This document shows positions 47,596 to 59,964 of a stretch of 64,000 bases of DNA, one piece after another; position 1 is the stretch's first letter, and every line of letters starts with the position of its first letter. The translations under genes and the position numbers were made by a program. Under the pieces are notes generated by a model. That model had not been told where the DNA came from, searched no databases, and was given only the letters and a program-made list of their open reading frames with translations. The stretch comes from Eutypa lata (taxonomy: Eukaryota; Ascomycota; Sordariomycetes; Xylariales; Diatrypaceae), in NCBI GenBank assembly GCA_022661535.1, contig JAKULF010000013.1:248001-312000 (forward strand). The letters are read 5' to 3'.

Positions 47596-47662
47596 GCACC
47601 AGCAGCAGCACCAGCAGCAGCACTACCACCACCACCGCCGCCGCAACCGCCGCCGTCGCCGC
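47596..47662 (+). repeat. CAG/CAC/CCG triplet tract in 5' leader
   Basis: Interrupted (GCA/CCA) and (CCG) triplets immediately before the start codon at 47671. In the gene's frame the tract is open (Ala/Pro codons) back to a TGA at about 47549, but has no ATG, so it is taken as leader. Confidence 0.6.
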
Positions 47663-47670
47663 ATACTTCC

Positions 47671-49543
47671 ATGTCTAAGGTCGATGTAGTACAGCGCCCA
47701 GCTGCCGCGCTCCCCTCCCAATTCGAGACGGGAGCGCTGGCAGCTGCTGCTGCAACTAAACCGCCCGCTAACATGGTCACCAAGATGACACCTTCAACAA
47801 CGCCGTCGACGACACCAGCGCATTCGTCGCATTCGCATTCACATCTAGAAACTGCCAGTAATACCAGTAATAGCAATAACAATAACAATAGCAATAGCAA
47901 TAGTAGCAGCAACAGCGCCAGCGCCAGCAATAACGGAAACACCGCGAGCACGGCGGTGGGCTCCAAGAGACCTCGAAACGAAGAACACAAAAGTAGTAGA
48001 ACAAAGATTAGGGCGACGAGGATGGATTTCGCTAAAATTATGGACCCGCCAATTGTCAGTTTCTACGGCTCGACGCCCATCCCGCTCCCATCGCGATTCG
48101 GCCACTTGAAACGACGACTCGTCGCCGGTCGCGAAGCGAAGCTGAAAGCCTCCTGGGATCGGTTGCTCGCCGCGCTCCGGGAGGAAATCGTATCGATCGA
48201 GGAGCACGGCACGGATCTGATCCCGTCGATTGATTTCACCGAGATCGAGGATGCCAGCAAGGTGCAGCCCTTCAGCGCCAAGTTGAAGCGCCACGGGATC
48301 GGCGTGGTGCGCGGGGTCGTCCCTCCTGCCGCCGCGCGCGCCTGGGTCGAAGAGACCAAGAAATACCTCGACACGAAGCACGAGCTCGACCTGAAGCCCC
48401 CTCCGGCTCAGGATCCCACGTGTTTCGACTTCTTCTGGACGCCCGCCCAGGTGCGCTCCCGAGCCCACCCGCACGTCCTCCGCGCGCAGCGTTTCGCGAT
48501 GACGCTGTGGGACACGAAGGACGAGTTCGTTGCCGCGAGATACCCGATAACTTATGCCGATAGAATTAGGATAGAATCAGCATCGAATGGAAACATCACG
48601 GTGAATGGGAGCTTGGTTGCCGCGTCGCCGCAGGATAGCTTGATCGCGGCGGCCGCGGCCACTTCTTCCGCGCAGATCGCGCAGGTCGATAATGGGAGTT
48701 TAGAACGTTGGGAACAGGATGGATACGGGCGTGCCGGTCTATACAACTCCATTTTTGAAGGCGATTGGGAATCCTACGATGAGTGGGATGCTTCAGGCCG
48801 GGTCAATGCAACCCCCGACCTATATAATGGCCAGGGAGCATGTAGTATGCTGCGCCTGTTCCAGGGCATAATCGCCCTGACGGAAATCGAGCCCGGGATG
48901 ATCAAGATCCTCCCGTCGCCCAAACTATCTACCGTGTATTTCCTGCTGCGCCCTTTCTTCTCGCCGAAGGAGAAGGCGCCCGAAGAAGGCGACGGCTCCG
49001 AGAAATGGGCGGCCTACCTCGACCCCTCCAACTGGCAGCTGGACAAGGAGCAGTCGACCATAATACACGGCGCGGTGGCGGGGCACGCGCAGCGCGTGAC
49101 GTCCTCCTTCCACCCGCACCTGGAGCTGAAGCGGAGCCTCGTGGCCCCGCCCACGCTGCCCGAGGGCTCCTACGTCCTCTGGCACCCGGACATCGCGTAC
49201 CAGTTCTCCAACACGAACTACAGCAGCAGCACGAAGCCGGCGCTGGCCACCACCGCGTCAGCCGGCGAGCAGCAGCAGCCCCCGGCCTCCACCACCTCCA
49301 TGCTGGTGTACGCGCCCGCGGCCCCTCTCACCCAGCAGAACGCCCTGTACCTGGCGCGCCAGCGCAAGGCGTTCCTCCGCGGCCACCCCGGGCCCGACTT
49401 CGACTCGACGGGCACGGGACTCGGCAGCGAGGCCCCGCATACTGGCCGCCTAACTGACAAGGACATCAAGGAGGTCGGTGGCGAGGAGGGTCTGCAGGCG
49501 ATGGGGCTCGCGCCGTGGAACCTGGGCAAGGCGGTTGCTGATT

Positions 49544-49580
<37 letters not shown>

Positions 49581-49905
49581 CGCATCAGGGTCCTCGTCAG
49601 CATCGTCGTCGTCCGATGCTGTCATGGGGGCAACAAGCAAGGATAAGGACAAGGATGACGAGTCGCTGCTGTCGAGCGATGGGGCGCTCACGCCCAAGAC
49701 CCACGCCGAGGTCGAGGTCCTGAAGCTCGCCAACCAGATTCTCTTCCCGGAGCGCTTCGACTTCTACATGCCCACGCGGGCGCCGTCGCGGGCGCCATCC
49801 AGGGCTGCTAGTCCGTTGCCGAGTAGTAGGGAGAGGGAGAGGGATACAAGGGAAAAGGATCGGGATCATAAAGGCGCAAAGGGACTATCATCATTACTGG
49901 ACTGA
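47671..49905 (+). CDS. DUF1479-family (cupin-fold, 2OG-oxygenase-like) protein
   Basis: Single exon, 744 aa. The first ~110 residues are Ser/Asn/Thr low complexity (long runs of N and S), followed by basic residues. The DUF1479-like core spans about 125-620: IGVVRGVVPPAAARAW, FWTPAQVRSRAHPHVLRAQR, ITYADRIRI, GSLERWEQDGYGRAGLYNSIFEGDWESYDEWDASGR is the region around the most recognisable block (residues about 345-375, key residues W, Y, D). ACSMLRLFQGIIAL and SYVLWHPDIAYQ follow, whose H-x-D contributes to the metal-site-like pattern. A pure (CAG)10 encodes Q10 at 49546-49575, followed by a Ser-rich, acidic, then Arg/Ser tail. The family is distantly related to 2-oxoglutarate oxygenases (YbiU-type); its reaction is not established. 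It could equally start at an internal Met (MDFAKIMDP). Confidence 0.8.
49546..49575 (+). repeat. pure (CAG)10 microsatellite encoding polyglutamine
   Basis: Ten perfect CAG codons inside the DUF1479-like gene. Perfect triplet runs are prone to length change, so the Q tract likely varies among strains. Confidence 0.9.
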
Positions 49906-51430
49906 ACATACATTTAAATCAATCAATTCGTGTCGTTGCTACTTTTGCTTCTTTTATCATATGGAATTCATCTTGGTTTATTCAGGGAGCTGGGAGAAGA
50001 GTGGGGGGGAGAGGGGATACGGGGATGGGGAGGGAGGGTAGTCACTGCAATACATGCACGACACGAGTTGAAGAAAGAGAGATATTTTTGTATATAGCTG
50101 TTTTGGCATTCCATCAATGGAGAATATCTCTTGGCCCGCTTGCATTATCCGTGGGCAATTTAAACCTCGCTTTATATCCGAGGAGCTAGTTGATTTCTCC
50201 CCTTTGTTTGTACCCCCTTCGTGTTATGCATCTGTGTCCAATGTGGCGGCATGGTGATAGCCCCTATTTTTTTTTAACAGCCTTGGTTTGTCTGATGTCA
50301 TTACCGCGCAGAAAGATTATTTAGCCGATTTTCGATCAGAAAACAGTTGAATTAATATAGTCCTACCGTATATACCCCGATATTTTAAGATAAACCATTA
50401 CTAAACACACACATGCACATACACATACACATATATAGGGAGAGGGAGAGAGTCGTTAGATGTTAGTAGTTTACCCCTATTATGAACGATCCAACCTGAG
50501 GGATGATTTCTTCGACTATCGGATACTCGGTAACCTCACAGACTGATATAGTCGTCTTCTATCAATCAATTGTACATACATGAGACTTCTTGTTTTACTA
50601 TCGTGATCATAGTTCTCCGATAACCGGCGGGATTAGGACACAAGGGCGCATTTAAGCCGGGAATGGAGGTTCACTACCAGAAGCTGACAGCACGAGCTCA
50701 TTTAGATAAAAAAGAATTTGTCTAACCAACTTGGATATTCAAAGAAGGCTTACAACTAGGTTTGCCGTATGCCTGATATCCATCCACTATTTACGGGACA
50801 GAGTACGGACTGCAGGAAATCCATTGATAAGTCATTTTGTCTTACGCTAGCACATTGCTCTCTCACGTACATTTGGCGTCTTATTCCCGGTTCGATGTAT
50901 GCAAATTTGATTCGACGATAAGTTCCAAAGACAGAAAAGCCCAGCCATATCTTGATTGTGAAGATTGTGAGTAGAGGATAAGAGTAGGCTGTGGATTACT
51001 CTCACGGCACATAATTCACCAGGTTGATGACTTGTAGATTCGGGTCTTTTATCTCGTCCACCTTCTGGTAACGGCACGGTGAAGGAATGGGTGAACGGGT
51101 AGCTTGGGATATGCACCATGTCAATTGTTGGAATTGTTCACTTCGACTTATCTACAATGCTATGGCATACTTAGGAATTCCTAACTTTACTATATCGATT
51201 AGTAACTTGGGCGCTTATTTTGTACCGCCCATCTGTAGTTTAGGACTCTACAACGCTGAATAAACCTACCACTAGTCATCGATGAAGGTATAACATATTT
51301 TTATATTTGTAGAATGATCGAATTTACCTCATTATCAGTGGTCTTTTTGCATGTAACCAGTAAACATTGAATGGGGCCTGACGGTTTCAGTTTCATGACA
51401 TTTCTACCGCATCTAAGATCTCTCTACAAT
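49906..51430. other. intergenic region between converging genes
   Basis: It holds the 3' ends of the DUF1479-like gene (plus) and the A-T-TE gene (minus). It contains a GGGGA-rich run near 50000-50040 and a CACATACACA run near 50407-50436. No gene was recognised. Confidence 0.5.
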
Positions 51431-54400
51431 TTACACACCCCTCCTCTTCATAGCCGCCTTGAATATCTTCGCAAAGTCAGCCATGTGAGGTGTATTCAGC
51501 ATCTTGGCATGGATACCAGGGCAGTCGTGGAAGATAGTCTCGGTCCTGCTGAAGTCGGTCCACCTCCCGAGCTTGTTCTCCCGCCAGTCGGCCCGGCCGT
51601 TCGCCGCGTACCGCGGCGGATCCGCCACGAAGACGTCCAGGTTATGGACGGTGCCGACGGGATCGTACACCGCGACGTTGACGCGGAAGTTCTCGGCGAT
51701 ATCACTGATCAGGCCGAGCTTCTGCGCATCGATGGCGAGCGCCACCATGCGCTCCTTGTCGCCGATGTCGAGGATGTGCTGGATCGCCGCGTCTCGGCCT
51801 AGCGTGTGCAGGTGCGGTGTGATCTTTACCATGGTCTCCTCGTCAATTAGCTCGAGGAAAAACGCGATGTGGAGTAGAACGTCGATCCAGTCCAGATGTT
51901 CTACGTAGTGTCGAATGTGCGGCGGGTAGTCGATGCTTGCTAGGAATTTGACCTCTTGGCCCTGCGCCTCTAGTACCTTGCCCACCTCGTAGGCGAGGGT
52001 AGAGCCCAGAGAGTAGCCGGCGATCGCGTATGGACCCTCGGGTTGCGTCTTGCGGATGTGCTCTGCGTATGTGTCTGCGGTTTCTTTGATCGATGTGAAG
52101 AGCCGCTCGTTGGGGTTGTAGCCCCGGGTTCGGATGGCATACACCGGGCGAGTTGAGAAGTGCGCCGCAAGAGCAATGAATACTAGAATGTCTCCGCTTC
52201 CAGGGTGGATGCAGAACAATGGCGTCTTAGAACCGTGAGGCTGCAAGGGTACAATTGGGTTGTATTCTTGCGGCTTCGTGAGCGCGATGTCGATAGCGCT
52301 GGAGATAGCACCGACGGTTGGTCTGAGACTCCGTTAGCATTAAATCTGTATTGAGAGGAACAAGTTTCAAAGGAAATGAGAAAAAAGCTGACGAAGGGTT
52401 CACTTACTCTACGAGCATTATTGACATTGGAATGTCGACTTCAATTTTGATGTTTCTTTCAATCGATGCCTTGAGGGTGATTAGGTTGAACGAAGTTATG
52501 CCCAAGTCGAAGATAGATGCACCCATGCCGATGTCAGCAGCCGGAATCTGAAGCAGTTGAGCTAGTGTCGCTTGGACAACTTTTTCAGTCTTGGTCTCTG
52601 CCGCCTTGAACTGGGAATTTTGATACCGTGTGAGAGCGTCAGTATCCCCCTTCTCGAAAGCGGCATACTCGCCTTTCTCGAAGGCAGCTCGAACCTTGGT
52701 TCGAGAGATCTTGCCGAGTGATGACTTTTCTAGAAGATTGGGAGGCAAGGGAATCAAGTGATCCGGCTTCTTCCCCGTAATGAGTGACACGGTCTTTCCA
52801 ATAGCCGTTGCCGTCTCAAAGCGGGCGTGATCATCGTCAGTCGAGTATGCGGGTGCGTAGACCACGCATATTTCTTCTGTGGGGGAATTAGTGGCTCTAT
52901 AGGGAAACGCCACTGTGTATGAATGAACAACGCCGGGTATTCCTTCCTCTTCTACTGCTGTCTCGATTTCGGTCGAGCTCCATTTCACGCCATTCACGAT
53001 GATGGTGTCCTTGGTACGGCCAGTCAGATTTAGGTTGCCACTCGCGTCAACGAATGCCAAATCGCCCGTATTGAACCACCCGTCAGCGGTAAAGGACTCC
53101 TTGGTAGCAGTGAGGTTGTTGAAGTAGTGGTCGAACACGATTGGACCTGATACTTGGAGGTCTCCGACTTCAGAGACTTTGGCTGGGACATCCCCGGCTT
53201 TCAGGATTCTCAATTCAATACCGGGTATGCAGGTTCCCAAGTTTGCAAACTCAAGACCTTTAGCTAAATCAGATGAGGGGCAAGCTCTCGAATAGATAGA
53301 TCCCGCGCATGTTTCCGTCATACCGAATCCCGGGCGAACAACTTCTCCCTGAAGGCCAAACCGGCGAAGTTCATGTGTGAGATCATCGGCTGTTGCCACA
53401 ACGTTCGACTCTCCACCGGAAATAAGGGCTCGTAGGTTAGAGAGATCTGCATTAAATGAAGCTCCGGCGGCTATGAGGCTATCTCGAAGTAGGGTTAGGA
53501 AGAAGTTAGGACCAAATGTATAGACGATTTTGTGCTTGTCCAGCAACTCAATGAACTTCAGGGGGTTCTCAAGTAGAGTCGATGAGGGGACATGGATCTG
53601 TTCAGAGAGCAAGCTCATAGCATGTAGGTGGACCTCGGTCAGACTGGCTACATGATCGAAGCCAATCCAGTTGAGAAACTTATCTCCAGGTCTGGTTCCA
53701 TGATGTTGACTCTTACCTCGAACAGCACCTAAAACTTGGCTATGACGGAGAGGCACGGCCTTCGCACTACCTGTACTCCCACTTCAGGGCTGACGTCAGC
53801 AATTATCTTCTTACATACTCTAAACAGTACAACAAGTAGGCAACACCTCGATAGATGTTCCTGGAAGGCTCTGGAGTTATTGACGACACAGACGAAAGAA
53901 AAGAGTAACGGATATGAAATCACTTACGAGGTGAGCATGAGTACTGCGGTGTCGTTGGCTTTCTTCTCACGTATGGGAAGAGACCCGTACGTCTTGAGTG
54001 ATTCGACAGTGTGAATGGTAAGCCCTTCGACGCCAAGGAATTCTGGCATTAGTTGCTGTGTGGTAAGAACTACTGGCCCATTCAACAAACTCTGCAAATG
54101 GAGCAGATGCTTTTTGCGCTGAGTAGGATCGTTGACAAAGGGGGTGGAGATCGCCGGAAGTATTCCAGCAAGAGTTGAGGCCCAAAACCACTGGATGGCC
54201 TCATACTGCGTGTTGAAGTGTAGTAGCACGATCGAAGAAGGAGATATCCCACGGATACCCTGTAAGAGGCGTGCCTTCTGTTGCGCGTCCTCAAGCAACT
54301 GACGATAGGTGACGCTGACTCCTTCAAGTCCCTTCTGTTCTGGAGTGTAGTATACAAGCCCGGAGTCTGAAGCCGAAGCTCGGGTAAGGAGCTGTGGCAA

Positions 54401-54541
54401 GGTTTCAACTGAGTCTAGGGGGGTACTTAAAGCTGCCACTGCCATTTTTGGGGCATTCTCGCTTCTTGCCTTAAGTTGGCTGGCGGGAGACGAATATTTC
54501 TCCGTTGAGAATTCACTGCTACCTAACTTATGAGGAGTCAT
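51431..54541 (-). CDS. NRPS-like A-T-TE synthetase of the arylquinone/aryl-furanone type, 3 exons
   Basis: Tridomain enzyme that activates an aryl 2-oxo acid, loads it on a carrier protein and dimerises it through a thioesterase; family members make atromentin, terrequinone precursors, aspulvinones, butyrolactones and microperfuranone. Exons 54541-53928, 53781-52408 and 52322-51431 give 959 aa, the family's usual size. Adenylation motifs: LTSGSTGSAKAV (spans the first intron), FGMTETCAGS, GWFNTGDLAF, GRTKDTIIVNG, KSSLGKISR. Carrier domain: DIGMGASIFDLGITSFNLI, with phosphopantetheine Ser at about 635. Thioesterase: FCIHPGSGD, GYSLGS (Ser about 767) and His in CPGIHAKML. All active-site residues are present. 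No aminotransferase, which usually supplies the oxo acid, lies in the window. Furanone versus quinone product cannot be told by eye. Confidence 0.92.
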
Positions 54542-57500
54542 GATTCTGCTGGTCTTCTATCAAAAGGGGTCGATAAATGTGTATTCCTTTGGACTTATAT
54601 TTCCAATCCGTATTCATTCCAGTATAATAACTAGATAGTCATTATACTTATATACCGATCATATTGGCTATGGTGTGAGATAAGCACTGCTTATACATGC
54701 AATCCATCATTTTTAAAACTGGAACCCCACTGGGGTAGTAGGGTATCGTGTCGTTGATTACCCTGGGATGACTATGATGTCCATATTAGGCAGGTTTTAT
54801 CCAGACTGTATTAACGTTGAGAATCATAAATAGGGTATCCGCATGCATGCTGAGAAATCTTACCACATTTTCCAACCCGACAATGAGGGGGTATCCTATA
54901 CGTATACGAAGTAACCTTAGATAAGGAGGTGTACATACTGGCCTCTCCTGTAAAGAGCTAGAAGTGAGGATACTACTACGACGCAGCTAGAAACAAGATA
55001 CACATGGAATATATCTGAGGATCAAATATATCCGCAGCTCAGCCTTACTTAATGTGAGAAAGTTGCGAGATGCAACCGTGTGTCGTAGCAAGTGATCGTA
55101 GTATTATTGCCTGTTGAACCCTTGATAATGCATGCAGGAAACGAAGAATATGACTGTGTTGAAATTATCCTCTGATATACTAAAGCTGGTCTCATCAGAG
55201 TAAGGGTCTAAATGATTACTTACATATATACGTGATTCACTAACCATAGCTTGAACAGTAAATTTGAAACTGAGTTATATTTTTCATGACCTATGTTAAA
55301 ATGAGCCAGCACAATTTTCATAATTGCTTAAAACAATATATACAGTTTATTTAAAAAAAATTGAGTATGATGATTTTGTACGGGTTATGTAAAGTTTATA
55401 TACACTTCCTTTCTTATGCTGAGATTGTCTTACACCTGGAGGCTGATCGTCAAATCGAAATATTACAACCCGCACTAGACATTAGAGACGGTTGTTGCCG
55501 AATCTATGTGGGCAACAGTTAGTACATGCTCTCTTAGCAGCTGTCTGTTGGTGACCAATGAACTCATGACGATACGCAGAAAGAGTTCCCAAGATCAGCT
55601 CGATCTGATCCATAACCCCTGTGTTTTCTGACCACACCGGGGCCCAACAATAACTCCGGGCCGCCGCTGGTCTCAGCATATCTATGATTTGTCGGTGGGT
55701 CTCCGACCAATAAAGCTCGGTAACCTCCCTACGTAGTCCATTCTACACCGAACAATGTACCATCAAAATTGGCCCAATTGAGCGTGAGATGAAGTATTCA
55801 TATTCAACAAAACGGAGATGAGCTCGATCTTTTCCTGTAGGATCTATCAAACCACTATCTTGAATTATAGACCCCAAATGTTAGTCGGGCTATTGTGCCG
55901 GTTCTAATGAGATCTTAGTTATCCGTTTGCTTGGCTCGTTTGGATGACATGCTGAGAACTTTTGTAAATGTACGCGGGGGTATTACGTTAAAAGCTCCGA
56001 GTGAGTATGTAAGCTGGGTGTAGGACAGGGAGAAGAGAAATAAGGTTTGCTATTTATGCAGTGGCCTTTGTATTATCCACGAATAAACTCCCCATACACT
56101 TGTTACAACACAGTTGTTATAGCTTACTTGTCATGATTACGCAGCTGCCACCCCCTGCAAGTTGAATGAAGCTTGGAGTATACCTAGAACAGAAAATTAG
56201 ATTGTATAGGTATATAATACGGATGAATGATCTAGATAGGCAATTAAGCAAGGTCCTATTAATAGGGGCAATATGAGAGACAATATAAGTTGACGAATAT
56301 ACAGGCGGGCCATGGTGGAATAACAAAGCTTCAAAGGATAAGCTAAATCCTACTCGTTCCACCCTATGCATATGTATGATGCTGCAGGTGTAGATTTGTG
56401 ATATCTATTAACCCGTATGTGAGTGAAGTTTTATGAGATATGTATCTCCTATCAGACACTTCTATAATCCCAAGTAACAAAAAGCCAACATATAAATTCT
56501 CACATCCAACTCCTTGCCACCATTTGCATATCATCAACCACTTACCAGTATCGTCAAGTACTAGATACAGGTCCAGCAAGTGAACCTTTATGTTCTAGAT
56601 GCCGCGAACATTCCTTTCTCAGCTATCGTAGTTGACGTAGGTATCTAGAAGACCCTTTATCTTGTTAACTCTATAGTCCATGCATTAGGCCAAATTCCCA
56701 AGCCTAACAGGCCCCTATTCGAGACTCTAGAATGAAGAAATGCAGCTTGTCCCTTCCGCATATAATGCCTATCAGCAGTGAGGTGTCATGCGGCCAGTCA
56801 CTGTCTTGATCTTTGATATAGTTCTCTATTGCGAAAGCTAGTTTAACTTCACCTAATAGAGTTTGTTGCCACTCTCGTCGTACTGCGGAACTTACACTAT
56901 TGCTACCTTTTTTTGAGAATATTGCCGCCAGCCATCAGCATGTAACCCTTGCAACGTAGTAAGTGTTCGGATCATTATTATGAGATAGCGAATGTCGCAT
57001 ACCCTTAATCGTCAAGCCCATAGCGTCACATGTTATTCTGAATCGCATTAGATAAGAACGTATTACATTGGTTTATATTCTGCAACTACGGGTCTTGCTT
57101 CTAGAAGTAGCAGCTACATGTCTGTAAACTGTCATTAGTTGATGCACATGAAGATCCGACCAAGGAATTATGTACAATTGTCTTAAGAACTACCAAGCTT
57201 CTAATTGGTTAGTGCCTCACGCTCCCCTATAGATCATGAAATTATAGCAGATCACCTTAGATTAGCAGCAGGTACCATATTCAATATACACAGATAGCTC
57301 TACTAAGGTAAAGCTCAAAAGACCAGAGGACTCGTGGACAATTTAGGCTAAGGATGAAGCTCGTTAGATAAAAATGTGGTTAAATCCACTAGAATACAAT
57401 TGTCATGTATATACTTCGAATATAGCCCAAAAAGATATATTTAATAATATTAAGTTTATCCGTAAAGGTTTAAATAAATGGTCATCTTGTACACAGATCT

Positions 57501-58508
57501 TTAATAAATACATGGTACTTTATGATATTCCAATAACACAGCGTAAATTTGATTAAACAACCAATTTGAAATTTTTAATAAGAGCCTTTATTATACGCAT
57601 CATCTCATGTTTACATATTTCGAGTAGAAGCGTATAATAAATGAAGTGACAAGAGTAGCATTGTAGATACTCTCACAGTCCCAAGTAGTAATACACGATT
57701 TAAGAAGAAAAGGGGAAGGTAGTAAGCCACATGGAATTTTAATATTTTGAATATCGGATTTAAAACAAAACAAATAAATCTATAAACTCAGTAGGAGAAA
57801 GGGTCAACCAAAGGTAGATTACTATTACTCAATAGCAACAGCAAAGTTGCGACGGATCGTCAAGAATGATATTGGCGCAGAGAAAAGAAGCAGTACTTTC
57901 TCGCGTACCACGAGATTATTTAAAAACCCCCAAAATGTATATCAGGTGTCTAGGTTGACTGGACCATCCCCTTTGCCATCTTCGCACACAAATATGTAAC
58001 AATGAAGCCATGGTGGGTTCTGTTAATACTGTCATAAAATGTACCTGGCCTTATCAAAACCAATTTTAATAAAAAATAAGTTTGCGTACTGATTTTGGAG
58101 ATGAAAAGGCCGTGATAATTAATCGAGGTGGTTGTTGACATAATAAGCTTCATGTGTTATACATTACGTATATATAAGTACTTCTGGACAAAAGAGATCA
58201 GCAAATAGCTTTTTGTCGCATATTCTGGATATTTTGAAAAACGTGTGGAATATTAACAGGGGTTGGGCTAGGCAGCTGAGAGTACCGAGATACATAGTAG
58301 AAGCCACCCATTTTGCGACGTGGCTCTGCACTGCAACGCTCTTTAAACGCCTCATCTATCATTCTAGAACTACAAGGAACCTATGGTTTTGCTCGACATG
58401 ACTTTGACACGACGTCGCTAACTAGCTATATGATTGCAAATATCAGTCCCACCATCTGATCCGCGCAATATAGGTTAAAGTCTATAGATTTGCGCTTAAC
58501 TGCAGATT
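54542..58508. other. 4-kb AT-rich gene desert
   Basis: Only short, AT-driven frames occur (for example 57374-57556, mostly Asn/Ile/Lys codons). Local AT content is high throughout, above all near 55260-55400 and 57380-57620. No repeat family or transposon open frame was recognised. The A-T-TE promoter lies at the left edge. Confidence 0.5.
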
Positions 58509-59589
58509 ATGGATTCCAACGGACCAAGAGGTGCGATCAGAGACAACAAGGTTTCGGAGAACGCTATACAAAATAACAACATCGCGCTTGTGAAGAATTT
58601 TTTTCTGACGTTTGAACCACGGAGGGAATCGGTAGATGCTTTTTCAAGCCTGGTCGTTACTCCCAAGCTAAGTCTGTTGTCGCTCATAAGGCAGCAACTA
58701 CCTTCTCCTAATGCAAAGCATAGGGTCCTACGTGATGGGCGTTGCTAGCGATTCCAATTATTCGCAGACAACACCCAACGCTAGAGACGAAAAAACCATT
58801 GGAAATAAACAGCAGACTATACAAGCCGTACCGAACGCATTTTGTCTCGAAACCGAATGCTTCCCAGATATTCTACTATATGAAGACGACAGAGAAAGCT
58901 GTTCCAAGCGGTTTCCAGACCCAACCTATACACTACCTGTTACCTCCTCCCTCTCCCAATACGAAATGGATATGCTGGACAAGTGATTGGCTTCCGAAAG
59001 CAATCGGATGCTATCAATAGTTGCAGAGGGGAATAATGATGACCTCGCACGGACGACAAGCCTGACACTTGAGATGATAAAAACAATCGAGACAGCAACG
59101 GAAAAGTTGGGACACAGAAATCAACCGAGCGTTGTTTTATCTCACTTCTGCGGCAAAAATAATCAAGCAAAGCATGGACGGCGGGAATTAATATTAGTAC
59201 AAGTTCTTCTTCGACAGCTGCTGGGAGTCCGCAAGGTTGAGCTTTCGAACCCTGCTGCAAACGTTAGGCAGCCGGCAATGGTGTCAAAATTACGGACCAC
59301 GCCAAGAAATATCGAAGACCTCTGGGGTATCTTCAAAACAAGCATAAACGAGTTGAAGATAAGTAGGCTTGTGATCCTACTTGATAACGTCGAGGTGTTA
59401 TATGATGAAGGCTTCCATCATTTTGTTTTCAGGCTCCATTCTCTAATTGACCCCCTCCGGGAAGACAATACTGCCCTCATTAAGGTGCTGGCTACCAGTA
59501 GGATAATGTCAACAACCAGTGTGTTAGAGGAATTTGGATCCACCATCATTGTGATTCCTCGGCCACCTTGTCAACGAGGTGGATTTTGA
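58509..59589 (+). pseudogene. broken P-loop NTPase (STAND/NACHT-like) remnant
   Basis: Three collinear pieces. 58509-58748 (frame 1 of the relic) is followed after a frameshift by 58711-58986, which ends in TGA (58984-58986) and continues in the same frame to 59589. The last piece has a Walker-B-like segment, SRLVILLDNVEVLYDE, then LIDPLREDN and LIKVLATSR, as in fungal STAND ATPases. The expected P-loop should lie near 59000-59030 (SNRMLSIVAEGNND) and is not recognisable. No repeat domain follows. The product was probably a nucleotide-binding regulator related to NLRs; the evidence is one ATPase core segment, so the family call is tentative. Confidence 0.5.
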
Positions 59590-59964
59590 TAAGGGGAGAA
59601 AAGCGAGACACAAAAATCACAATCTACACAAGGGGAGATGGACATGGAGCAACAGTTCAACACAATATGCAACTAAAAATGTAGGAATGTATATTTGATT
59701 GAGTGTAACAAACCTGGTTGTACCTACCTTACATGCATGCTTATAATTGAACAATATTTCAAATGCGTAAAACTCTTAGCTGTCGAGTAGTAGGAGACAG
59801 TACATCAATATGTGTCCTCAGATGACGGGTGATAATATTCTGCTATGAAAAGAACAAAAGAAAGGAAAGCGACACATGTGTCAATTCACATAACAGCTAA
59901 GAAACCCCCCCTGAAAAAGAATATGCCGGGAGAGGTCGAATCCTATCCCATCACCAGCGTTATT
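59590..59964. other. spacer between STAND remnant and AAA ATPase
   Basis: This 375-bp AT-rich gap holds the 3' end of the AAA ATPase (minus) and the truncated end of the remnant. Nothing else was seen. Confidence 0.4.

Larger units (their letters stand above)
44219..47670. other. 3.4-kb AT-rich intergenic region with GC-rich 3' end
   Basis: No supported gene. A 76-codon minus frame at 45449-45679 includes a hydrophobic stretch but is isolated. The last 400 bp are GC-rich, with C/G runs able to form a hairpin (47383-47419) and a CAG/CAC/CCG triplet tract (47596-47662) directly before the DUF1479-like gene. Confidence 0.45.

Noticed and set aside
57374..57556. 60-codon plus frame in the 4-kb desert
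   Set aside because: Codon content is what random AT-rich DNA gives (Asn, Ile, Lys, Phe); no motif.
58742..59020. Alternative 92-codon frame within the STAND-like remnant
   Set aside because: It overlaps the frame that continues through the TGA at 58984 into the Walker-B-containing segment. That collinear frame is the better ancestral reading.
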